From: Prevotella sp. CAG:1058
Lineage (GTDB): Bacteria; Bacteroidota; Bacteroidia; Bacteroidales; Bacteroidaceae
Assembly (NCBI GenBank): GCA_000433175.1
Contig: HF986739.1
Span: 1-10,544, forward strand
Length of the DNA stretch: 10,544 bases
Direction of reading: 5' to 3'
Part shown: one piece after another, positions 1 through 6,232 of the stretch
Numbering within the stretch: the stretch's first letter is position 1
Layout: each line of letters starts with the position of its first letter
Notes under the pieces: model-generated
What the model was told of the DNA's origin: nothing
Seen by the model: only the letters and a program-made list of their open reading frames with translations
The model's database searches: none
Program-made: the position numbers and the translations under genes

Positions 1-588
1 TTGGCCAAAAGGGTCAAAGTCGCGTGGCTTTTCCACGCCACGCTGGGCGCTGTCCAGAATGCGGGCAATTTAACCTTCACGGCTTCGGTTTCGGCCGACA
101 GGGCGACTGTCTGGCGCACGGCCGGGGCTTATCCCGCCGCTGCCGGAGGCATGAGCACGCTTACGGGTGGTACGTATTACACCTTCGCAGGTTCGATGAC
201 CTACCGTTTCAGCGACAACGTGTCGGCCACCGTCTTCGGGCGTTACAGCACCAACCGCTCGTTCTATTCAATGGCCTCGATGCCTTATCTTGGCGCTTCG
301 GGCTATGGAGGTTATCTTACATTCATGGGCGAGACGGTCGGCATGGACGTCGGTGTTGAGCGCTATTACGACACGTTTGCACGCCGCTGGGTAACGTCGC
401 CCATAATAACTCCAAAGGTAAGGTTCAGCGACAAGTTTACGCTGGCGGTGCCGGTAGGCCCCCTTGTGAGGGATTTGCTTGAAGATTCCATTTACGGAAA
501 GAAGCAGCGCGGAGGACCAATCATAATGCCCGAGGGGCTGCCCAGCGTGGGCGAGGTGCCGTTCGGACCGCCCGAGATGCCGCATTGA
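1..588 (+). CDS. C-terminal part of an unrecognised, probably envelope-located protein (5' end outside window)
   Basis: The frame is open from the first base and ends at a TGA at 586-588, giving 195 residues of what is probably a longer protein. The leading TTG could be read as a start, but it shows no signal peptide, so I treat the gene as cut by the window edge. The visible part is rich in Gly, Ser, Thr, Tyr and Phe, with alternating polar/aromatic stretches (for example around residues 60-80 and 105-120). This suggests beta strands of an outer-membrane or cell-surface protein. The last 30 or so residues are Pro/Gly-rich and would follow the last strand as a tail. I do not recognise a family. 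It is convergent with the downstream beta-helix lipoprotein gene, with 124 bp and a hairpin between them. The frame is reliable because it is long, has no internal stop and has plausible composition. The function is unknown. Confidence 0.6.
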   Translation: MAKRVKVAWLFHATLGAVQNAGNLTFTASVSADRATVWRTAGAYPAAAGGMSTLTGGTYYTFAGSMTYRFSDNVSATVFGRYSTNRSFYSMASMPYLGASGYGGYLTFMGETVGMDVGVERYYDTFARRWVTSPIITPKVRFSDKFTLAVPVGPLVRDLLEDSIYGKKQRGGPIIMPEGLPSVGEVPFGPPEMPH

Positions 589-600
589 TTAAACGGCAGA

Positions 601-636
601 ACGTGCCTTGCATGGCCTGATGGCCGCAAGGCACGT
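601..636. terminator. Hairpin between two convergent genes, likely transcription end
   Basis: A perfect 11-bp inverted repeat (601-611 with 626-636, arm ACGTGCCTTGC) encloses a further GGCC/GGCC stem with a TGAT loop. It lies 12 bp past the stop of the plus-strand gene and 76 bp past the stop of the minus-strand lipoprotein gene. Neither flank has a clean T-run: the plus side continues CCTGTTGTTGTC. It is therefore a plausible bidirectional terminator or mRNA 3'-end stabiliser, not a textbook intrinsic terminator. Confidence 0.5.
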
Positions 637-712
637 CCTGTTGTTGTCAGGCTGATTTACTTTTGCCTGGTTGAAGCTTGAAGTTTTTGTGTCTTTTTCA
701 GTATTATATGTT

Positions 713-2944
713 TTACAGCGAGTAGCCAGTCCATCCGAAACCGTCAGTGGGGCAGCCGTTGTTGCCGCTTGCAATCTTCACTCCGGGATATTCGGCTTTT
801 GCCTTGATGGCGTCGCTTGTCAGGTTTGAGGCCTCGTTGGTTGCGCCAATCTCAGTGCCTGTGCCTGCGTCGCCCTTGCTGTCGGTCAGGTCGATGATGT
901 TCTCTATCGCACCGTTACCCTTCACAACGGCGTTCTTGATGTGTGCCGTAGCGCCGCGGCGTATCTTTATTGCGTCCTGCATAGACTGTCCGCTGGCGAG
1001 GTTTTCGATGGTCATGTTCTCTATTGTGAAGTCAGCCTGCGGTGTGTGGTCGGGTCCGTTGCCGTCAAGGTTGCCGTCGGCCTCTACGCCGCGCGGGTCA
1101 GACTCCGTGCTGACGAACGATGACTCCCAGCGTCCGTAGCAGTTGCTCAGCTTGCCGCAGTAGCCCTGTGTGAAGTCGAAGCAGTCGTCGTCGCAGTTTA
1201 CAGCCAGCAGGTTGCTTACGTTAACCGAACCTCCGAAGAACTCGATGGCGTCGTCAGCACCCTCGGCAATGTATATGTTCTCTATTTTTGTGCCGTTGCC
1301 CACGCCATTGAGCGTAAGTCCGTTGTGCTCTATGTCGGCACTTGAGCGTGCTCCCGAGTACAGTATGCGCACGTATGTCAGCACGCCTGAGTTGTCAGAG
1401 TTGTCGTTGCCGCCGTACAGTATGTTGTTGTCAACCTCGGTAGCGCCCTCGTTCATGACTTTTGAGTCGCCTGATATTACGGCTTTTCCATTGATTATGA
1501 TGCCTCCCCAGTATCCGGCTTTAGCGTCTGCGGCGTCTGCCGTGAAGGTTATGGGTGCGTTCTCGGTGCCTTCGGCGAATATCTTGCCGCCGCGCTCGAC
1601 TATGATGTAGTTGCCGAAACCTTCCTTGGCCTTGATTGTCATGCCTGCCGGTATGTTCAGCACGCCGCCGTCCTTTACGTGTACGGCTCCGTTGATGTAG
1701 TACTGCTTGGCTGCGTCGAGTGTTACTTCAGATGTTATTTCGAGGGGGATGTCTGCGCTCTCTACGTTTGTCTTGCCGAATTCGTAGCCCGTCCAGGCGA
1801 ATGTTCCTGCGTCAGCACCCGTGTTACCGTCCTCTATCTTGACGTTGGGGTATTCGGCATCGCTCTTGATTGCGTCTGATGTCAGCTTCGTAGCGTTGTT
1901 CGTCAGGCTTATTTCCGTAGCCGTGCCTGCGCCGCCCTTGCCGTCGGTCAGGTCGATGATGTTCTCTACCGAGCCTGTTCCTGCCACCAAGGCGTTGGTT
2001 ATGTGTGCCGTAGCACCGCGACGAATCTTGATTGCGTCCTGCATTGACTGCGTGTCGGAGTAGTTGGCTATAGTCATGCCGTTAATGGTGAAGTCAGACT
2101 GGTGCTTGTGGTCGGGACCGTTGCCGTCGAGGTTTCCGTCGGCTTCAACACCGCGCGGGTCTTCCTCCGTGCTTGTAAATCCGCTCTCCCATACGCCGTA
2201 GCAGTTTGTGAGAGTGCCGTTATAGCCCTGTGTGAAGTCGAACATGTCGTCGTCGCAGTTTACTGCCAGCAGGTTGGTTACATTGACGGAGCCTCCGAAG
2301 AACTCTATTGCGTCGTCGGCACCTTCGGCTATGTAGAGGTTGTTTATTGTAGTTCCGTTGCCCACGCCGTTAAGGGTGAGGCCGTTGTGCTCTATGTCCG
2401 CGCTCGAGCGTGCGCCTGTGTAGAGCAGCTGTACGTATTCTATCACACCGCTGTTGTCGCTTGCGTCAGTGCCGCCGTACGGCTGGTTGTTGTCTATCTC
2501 GGTAGCTCCCGTCTGGCCTTCGGTGTCGCCTGAAATGGGTGCTTTGCCGTTGATGATGAGTCCGCCCCAGTATCCTGACGTTGCGTCCTCGCTGTCTGCA
2601 GTGAACACGATCGGCCTGTCGGCTGTTCCGCGTGCCTCTATCTTGCCGCCCTGTGCCACTAGTATGTACTTGTCAAAGCCTTTGGCAGCCTTGATCTTGG
2701 TGCCTGCCGGAATCTGGAGGGTGGCTCCTTCGGGTACGGTTACTGTTCCTGTCAGGTGGTACACCTTGTTTGCGTCAAGTGTAGTGGTGCCTTCTATGAT
2801 GCCTTTCAGTTCTACCATTTCCGACGGATCGCCTCCGTTGCCGTCTCCGTTTCCAGTGTTGTCATCGTCGTTGCTGCACGATGTCAGGCTGATTGCGCTC
2901 ATCATTGCGGCAAATGCCATTGCGGACAGAAATAATTTTCTCAT
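713..2944 (-). CDS. Surface lipoprotein with two tandem parallel beta-helix domains, partner of the upstream TonB-dependent receptor
   Basis: The 743-residue product starts with a lipoprotein signal (MRKLF, hydrophobic core, lipobox LTSC, acylated Cys23). The Cys is followed by SNDDDN and a Gly/Asn/Asp linker to about residue 42. An acidic stretch right after the Cys is the known Bacteroidota signal for flipping lipoproteins to the cell surface. The rest is two copies of a roughly 350-residue domain (about 44-389 and 397-743) with beta-helix character: repeated short hydrophobic strands, Asn/Gly turns, and motifs such as IPAG, GYWGG, SGARSSADIEHNG, NCDDD and DGNLDGNGPDH. The last resembles Asp/Asn-rich Ca-binding loops. 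The gene lies 90 bp after the receptor on the same strand, with no terminator visible between them and an A/C-rich, unstructured leader before the ATG, so the two are probably one operon. No T9SS sorting domain or catalytic motif is seen. It may bind or present the receptor's ligand; that is inference. Family placement by general beta-helix features only. Confidence 0.85.
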   Translation of the reverse strand: MRKLFLSAMAFAAMMSAISLTSCSNDDDNTGNGDGNGGDPSEMVELKGIIEGTTTLDANKVYHLTGTVTVPEGATLQIPAGTKIKAAKGFDKYILVAQGGKIEARGTADRPIVFTADSEDATSGYWGGLIINGKAPISGDTEGQTGATEIDNNQPYGGTDASDNSGVIEYVQLLYTGARSSADIEHNGLTLNGVGNGTTINNLYIAEGADDAIEFFGGSVNVTNLLAVNCDDDMFDFTQGYNGTLTNCYGVWESGFTSTEEDPRGVEADGNLDGNGPDHKHQSDFTINGMTIANYSDTQSMQDAIKIRRGATAHITNALVAGTGSVENIIDLTDGKGGAGTATEISLTNNATKLTSDAIKSDAEYPNVKIEDGNTGADAGTFAWTGYEFGKTNVESADIPLEITSEVTLDAAKQYYINGAVHVKDGGVLNIPAGMTIKAKEGFGNYIIVERGGKIFAEGTENAPITFTADAADAKAGYWGGIIINGKAVISGDSKVMNEGATEVDNNILYGGNDNSDNSGVLTYVRILYSGARSSADIEHNGLTLNGVGNGTKIENIYIAEGADDAIEFFGGSVNVSNLLAVNCDDDCFDFTQGYCGKLSNCYGRWESSFVSTESDPRGVEADGNLDGNGPDHTPQADFTIENMTIENLASGQSMQDAIKIRRGATAHIKNAVVKGNGAIENIIDLTDSKGDAGTGTEIGATNEASNLTSDAIKAKAEYPGVKIASGNNGCPTDGFGWTGYSL
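716..1753 (-). repeat. Beta-helix domain, copy B (lipoprotein residues ~397-743)
   Basis: This is the C-terminal copy of the internal duplication. It keeps the same conserved blocks as copy A. It differs by extra cysteines at 588, 596 and 731 besides the shared 584 and 602, giving a C-x3-C-x7-C-x5-C cluster. It ends in GFGWTGYSL, matching the FAWTGYEFG that closes copy A. DNA identity is lower than protein identity because many differences are silent. Confidence 0.85.
1778..2815 (-). repeat. Beta-helix domain, copy A (lipoprotein residues ~44-389)
   Basis: This is the N-terminal copy of the internal duplication. From GYWGG (124-128) to the LTSDAIK motif (354-360) it aligns with copy B without a gap at a constant offset of 354 residues (1062 bp). 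Shared blocks include SSADIEHNGLTLNGVGNGT, IAEGADDAIEFFGGSVNV and SMQDAIKIRRGATAHI. This copy has Cys only at 230 and 248. Confidence 0.85.
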
Positions 2945-3034
2945 GTTGCTAATTGAATTTATTAATGATATGGATTAATTGTTGTATCTTGTTGTGTCTT
3001 GTTTGTTTGCGTTCCCGGCTGTTTGTTGCCGTCT

Positions 3035-5743
3035 TTACAGGTTGTACGACAGGCCTATGCTGAAGTCTGTGCCTTTCTTGTACTTGCTCAGCACCACCTC
3101 GCTGTTCGTAGCGTTGCCCTTGCGTGTAAGCTGGTGGGCGGCGTCAAGCAGGTTGCGGGCTTTCAGGTTGATGGTGAAGTGCTTGCCTATTTGTGCCGAA
3201 GCTACGAAGTCGAGCGTCGGTATTCCGTTCTCCATGATGTCCTGGTAACCTTCGGTGCCGATTGTGTAGATGCGGTCGCTGAAGTAGTTGAATACCAACG
3301 CACCTGTGAACGAGTTGCCGCCTTTGCGGAAGAGGTAGGTCAGGTCGGCGTTGACTATCCACGGCGCCGCTCCTTCAAGCTGCGAACCGCTGGGGTCGGT
3401 GGCAAGAGGCACCTTGGCGCAGGTGTATGTATAGGCTCCGTTCACGCCCAGGGTGAGGCGGCTCATGCCGTTGTTTTCGAGGCTGCGGCTGAAGATGTGC
3501 TTCTTCATTTCCATCTCCACGCCGGCTGCTGTGGCGTGGTCTGATATGTTTTCGTATGACAGGAAGCCGCCTGCGCTGGCTATCTCGATGCGCGATATTG
3601 GATTCTTGATGTATTTGTAGAAGCCCGTTATCGAGAAAATCTCGGACGGAGAGATGTACCAGTCCCACTTCAGGTCGATGTTGTAGTTGTCAGACGGTTT
3701 GAGGTTGGGATTACCCTGGCTGTTGAAACTTACGCTGACGTAGCGGAAGGGGGAAATCTCCTTGGCCTGCGGCAGGGTGTAAGTCTTGCTTGCGGCGAGG
3801 CGCAGGGCGTGCTTGTCGTTGATGTTGTAGCGTAGGTTGAGGCTCGGCAGGAAGTACGACTTGTCTATTTCCTGCTCGCCACGGCTGCCTCCGCGGTTGA
3901 CGTTATAGTTTACTTTCATGTCAACGTCGTCGTATTTCAGGCCGAGGTTGGCTATGAACTTAGGGGTAAACTGGTATGTGGCTTCGGCGTATGCCGAGTG
4001 TATGTTCTTCCTTACGCCGTATTTGTCTATGTTGCGGTCGAGCTGGAACATGCCGCCGGCATAGTTGTCCTGGTTGTAGTAGTCGTCGAAGCTGATGTGG
4101 TTGATGTCGAAGACGGTCTGCCTGACTACCGACATGTCGTATTCCACGGCTTCGAAGTCGTCGTCTACGAAGCGCCCCATGTAGCCTATCTGCACGTTTG
4201 AGTTATTCTCGAAACCGTCGTTCAGCTTATAGACGAGCGACGCGCGTGCGTTGAGGTCCTTCTCGTCGAGTTCGGAGAAGTAGCGCTGTTGTATGCCGGT
4301 GCCTTTCATCGGGACGTATCCGCTGTCGGTCTTCACAAGGTTGTTGATGCGCCTGTCGGGCTCGTTGCCGTTGATTGTGTTGTATGACAAGCCGGCGTTG
4401 AGGCCGATGTTCTTGCCGAGCGTCCATTTGCTGATGAGCTGGTTGACGAACAGGAGGTTGTCATTGGTCTGCTGGCGGCGCATGAAACCTTCGTAAGTGT
4501 CTGACGACTGGTAGTCGGCATCCATGCCGAGATAGTCGCCTACCGACTCCTTCGTGGCGTGTACCATCATGAAGTTGTATGCCAGGCTGTGCTTTTTGTT
4601 GTGCGTGTATTCAAGGTTTGCCATGGCAATCTGGCTGGTCTCCACCTGCGAGATGTCGCCTTCCATGTCCTGGGAGAGTTCTCCCGTGGTGATTGAGTTG
4701 CGCACTTCTTCCTCGTAGTGCGTGTAGTTCTTGTTGTGTCCGGCTACAAGATAAAGTTTGAGGGGGTTGCGGTTTTCGCCCAATAGGAACTTCTTGCCGC
4801 CCGATATGGTGTAACTTTGGTTTATCTGGAGATTCTGCTTGCTGGGGTCGAGCGAGTTCTTGAAGTTGTATGTGTTCAGATTCCCGCCCGGCTGCGTCTT
4901 GTCGGCGAAGCCGAACATGTCGACGCCGTCGAGGCGCATGAAGTCTGACGACAGGGTTTTTGTGTTGAAGCCGCCCGACAGACTGACGTTGATTTTGCCG
5001 TCGCCCGTAAGCTCTTTCGACGTTATGTTTATGTCGGCGCCAGCCACGTCGGCAGGTGTGTTGCTGTAAAACGCCTTGTTTACGTCGATTGACTGTATTA
5101 TGTCGGTAGAGAAGAAGTCGAGGGCGATGTTCTTGTATTCGGGGTCTTCCGACGGAAGCGGAAAGCGGTTGAGCGTGGTGAAGTTGTAACGGTCGCCCAG
5201 TCCGCGTACGAACACGTTCTTGACGCCTTCCTGTTTGGATATGCCTGAAATCTTTGCAACGGCGGCCTGGGCGTCGCTTATGCCCTTGCGCGACAGTTCC
5301 TGCGCGCCTATGGTCTGCACTGCTATGACCGAACGTTTCTGTTCCATCATCGTTACGTTCTCCGACTCCCTGTTGGCCTTGGCCACCACCTCCACGCCGG
5401 CCAGCACACGGTTGTCAGTCTCCATTTCGAAGTCGAGCGTGGTAACCTTGTTATCCTCGATTTTAACCTGTCTCTTCACGGCCGTCTTGTAGCCGATGTA
5501 TTTTATCTCGATGTCGTAGATGCCGTCCTTGAGTCCTGACAGCTGGAAGTTTCCGTCGATGTCGGTCACCGAGGCTACGTCGCTGCCTATCACTTTCACG
5601 GTCGCGCCTATCAGCGGCTCTTTCGACTGGCTGTCCTTGACGCGTCCCTTCAGGTCTACGTCTGCGATGTCAGCACCAAATGCCTGTACAGTAACTAACG
5701 ACAGTAATGCTGCCGTGCCAAACAGTTTTCTTACTCTTTTCAT
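3035..5743 (-). CDS. TonB-dependent outer-membrane receptor (non-SusC type) with carboxypeptidase-regulatory-like domain
   Basis: The 902-residue product starts with a signal peptide (residues 1-23, cleavage near AFG-A). An N-terminal CarboxypepD_reg-like beta-sandwich follows at about 30-107 (GRVKDSQSKEPLIGATVKV...DGNFQLSGLKDGIYDIEIKYIGY). A plausible TonB-box region follows (LAGVEVVA, 114-121). Then comes the plug domain (about 133-245), with ISDAQAAVAKISGI and VFVRGLGDRYNFTTLN, and then the 22-strand barrel to the C-terminal strand DFSIGLSYNL. The VRGLGDRYN...LPSEDPEYKN plug signature resembles the receptor class known from Caulobacter/Xanthomonas/Sphingomonas-type proteins rather than SusC, and no SusD follows. 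Instead a beta-helix lipoprotein lies 90 bp downstream. It should import an unknown ligand across the outer membrane using TonB/ExbBD energy. No sigma/anti-sigma pair or periplasmic enzyme next to it reveals the substrate. Confidence 0.92.
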   Translation of the reverse strand: MKRVRKLFGTAALLSLVTVQAFGADIADVDLKGRVKDSQSKEPLIGATVKVIGSDVASVTDIDGNFQLSGLKDGIYDIEIKYIGYKTAVKRQVKIEDNKVTTLDFEMETDNRVLAGVEVVAKANRESENVTMMEQKRSVIAVQTIGAQELSRKGISDAQAAVAKISGISKQEGVKNVFVRGLGDRYNFTTLNRFPLPSEDPEYKNIALDFFSTDIIQSIDVNKAFYSNTPADVAGADINITSKELTGDGKINVSLSGGFNTKTLSSDFMRLDGVDMFGFADKTQPGGNLNTYNFKNSLDPSKQNLQINQSYTISGGKKFLLGENRNPLKLYLVAGHNKNYTHYEEEVRNSITTGELSQDMEGDISQVETSQIAMANLEYTHNKKHSLAYNFMMVHATKESVGDYLGMDADYQSSDTYEGFMRRQQTNDNLLFVNQLISKWTLGKNIGLNAGLSYNTINGNEPDRRINNLVKTDSGYVPMKGTGIQQRYFSELDEKDLNARASLVYKLNDGFENNSNVQIGYMGRFVDDDFEAVEYDMSVVRQTVFDINHISFDDYYNQDNYAGGMFQLDRNIDKYGVRKNIHSAYAEATYQFTPKFIANLGLKYDDVDMKVNYNVNRGGSRGEQEIDKSYFLPSLNLRYNINDKHALRLAASKTYTLPQAKEISPFRYVSVSFNSQGNPNLKPSDNYNIDLKWDWYISPSEIFSITGFYKYIKNPISRIEIASAGGFLSYENISDHATAAGVEMEMKKHIFSRSLENNGMSRLTLGVNGAYTYTCAKVPLATDPSGSQLEGAAPWIVNADLTYLFRKGGNSFTGALVFNYFSDRIYTIGTEGYQDIMENGIPTLDFVASAQIGKHFTINLKARNLLDAAHQLTRKGNATNSEVVLSKYKKGTDFSIGLSYNL

Positions 5744-5773
5744 CCTTCTTTACCCATTGTTGTTTTACGGGTG

Positions 5774-5842
5774 CAAAGTTCGGACAACTGTGTTACAATG
5801 CCGTATCACCACGGTTAATAACAATTTACGTTACTATTTACG
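5774..5842 (-). promoter_or_regulatory. Possible promoter/operator region of the receptor-lipoprotein operon
   Basis: On the minus strand, GAACTTTG at 5781-5774 differs at one position from the Bacteroidota -7 element TAnnTTTG and lies 31 bp before the receptor ATG. No TTG sits at the expected upstream spacing, so it is weak. Further upstream, ATTTACG occurs twice in direct orientation 12 bp apart (5824-5830, 5836-5842), with GTTAC/TAAC fragments around it. It could be a regulator site; this is tentative. Confidence 0.25.
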
Positions 5843-5862
5843 AACTGTTACAGCCAGTCCGG

Positions 5863-5884
5863 CATGCCCCGTCCGGCGGGGATG
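5863..5884. repeat. GC-rich dyad upstream of the receptor gene
   Basis: CCCCG (5867-5871) and CGGGG (5877-5881) flank a 5-nt loop. The stem extends outward by CAT/ATG with one bulged G. GTCCGG also occurs twice just here (5857-5862, 5871-5876). There is no T-run on either side, so it is not a clear terminator. It may be a leader hairpin or a regulatory site. Confidence 0.4.
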
Positions 5885-5941
5885 ACGCCCGTGGCAGGGT
5901 GGGGCGCAGGCTCCGCCTTGTATTAATAAGGTGTATGGTTT

Positions 5942-5964
5942 GCCGGCCTGTGGCGGGCGTTTTT
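5942..5964 (+). terminator. Weak terminator-like hairpin with no obvious upstream transcript
   Basis: GCCGGCC (5942-5948) can pair with GGCGGGC (5952-5958) with one G-G mismatch and a TGT loop. It is followed by G and five T's (5960-5964). No plus-strand gene or consensus plus-strand promoter was found upstream, so what it would terminate is unclear. It may be chance. Confidence 0.25.
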
Positions 5965-5966
5965 AT

Positions 5967-6054
5967 AAAAGGTAACCTTTTACGTTGCAAGAGGTTACCT
6001 TTCAGGCTGCAAAAGGCATCCTTTTACAATGCGAAAGGCTACCTTTTGCAAGAG
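5967..6054. repeat. Four tandem 22-bp units carrying AAAGG-N3-CCTTT dyads
   Basis: Units begin at 5967, 5989, 6011 and 6033, an exact 22-bp period. Each unit has arms close to AAAGG and CCTTT around a variable 3-bp centre (TAA, TTA, CAT, CTA). A linker follows that contains a TGCA-like core before the next unit. Units 1 and 2 together form a 14-bp inverted repeat (5968-5981 with 5989-6002) with one G-T pair and a 7-nt loop. Since 22 is not a multiple of 3, it is not a coding repeat. It lies 224-311 bp upstream of the receptor start. The function is unknown: tandem protein-binding site, multi-hairpin RNA, or a dispersed intergenic repeat family. Confidence 0.8.
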
Positions 6055-6153
6055 CGTGTGCGAATGTTGTGTAAGTGGTTGGCTGATAGCGCTTTATGCG
6101 GATGCTTGCGTCGCTGGCGGCGGATGCCTGTCTACGGCGGGTGCTAAGGCGTG

Positions 6154-6211
6154 AAAACAAAAAGGGCTTGGACCTGACGGCAATGGCGTGTGCCGTCGTA
6201 AGTCCAAGCCC
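6154..6211 (-). terminator. Intrinsic terminator of the choloylglycine-hydrolase-family gene
   Basis: GGGCTTGGAC (6164-6173) pairs with GTCCAAGCCC (6202-6211). Inside it, GACGGCA (6176-6182) pairs with TGCCGTC (6191-6197) around an 8-nt loop. On the minus strand the hairpin is followed by TTTTTGTTTT (6163-6154), and it starts 21 bp after the gene's stop codon. This is a classical Rho-independent terminator and shows that the hydrolase gene is not co-transcribed with the downstream receptor. Confidence 0.9.
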
Positions 6212-6232
6212 GGGTATGCGGTTTCGTTATGT

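Larger units (their letters stand above)
5744..6232. other. 489-bp gene-free region between the hydrolase and receptor genes
   Basis: No convincing gene lies here. From the receptor side outward it contains a weak promoter-like GAACTTTG (5774-5781, minus strand) and a direct repeat ATTTACG (5824-5830 and 5836-5842). Next come a GC-rich dyad (5863-5884), a plus-strand hairpin with a short T-run (5942-5964), a four-unit 22-bp palindromic repeat array (5967-6054), and the intrinsic terminator of the hydrolase gene (6154-6211). Positions 6055-6150 show nothing I can name. A plus-strand reading frame crossing this region has no family features and changes frame relative to the repeat. Confidence 0.7.

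Noticed and set aside
713..2944. Type IX secretion cargo or pectate-lyase-type enzyme
   Set aside because: It has a lipoprotein signal, no C-terminal T9SS sorting domain, and no recognisable catalytic site. A beta-helix fold alone does not imply lyase activity.
2454..2978. Long plus-strand open frame antisense to the lipoprotein gene (174 residues)
   Set aside because: It lies opposite a clear lipoprotein with conserved repeats. Similar frames appear opposite both repeat copies, and its composition (Ser/Pro/Val rich, no motif) is that of an antisense shadow.
3035..5743. SusC-type polysaccharide receptor
   Set aside because: No SusD follows, the plug signature is of another receptor class, and there is no nearby glycan enzyme.
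5967..6054. CRISPR array
   Set aside because: The units are contiguous 22-bp palindromes with no spacers of 30 bp or so, and no cas gene is near.
5707..6147. Plus-strand frame crossing the region between receptor and hydrolase, with repeated QK/AK-like residues
   Set aside because: The apparent peptide repeat comes from the 22-bp DNA repeat, which shifts frame in each unit. The frame starts inside the receptor's coding sequence and has no promoter.
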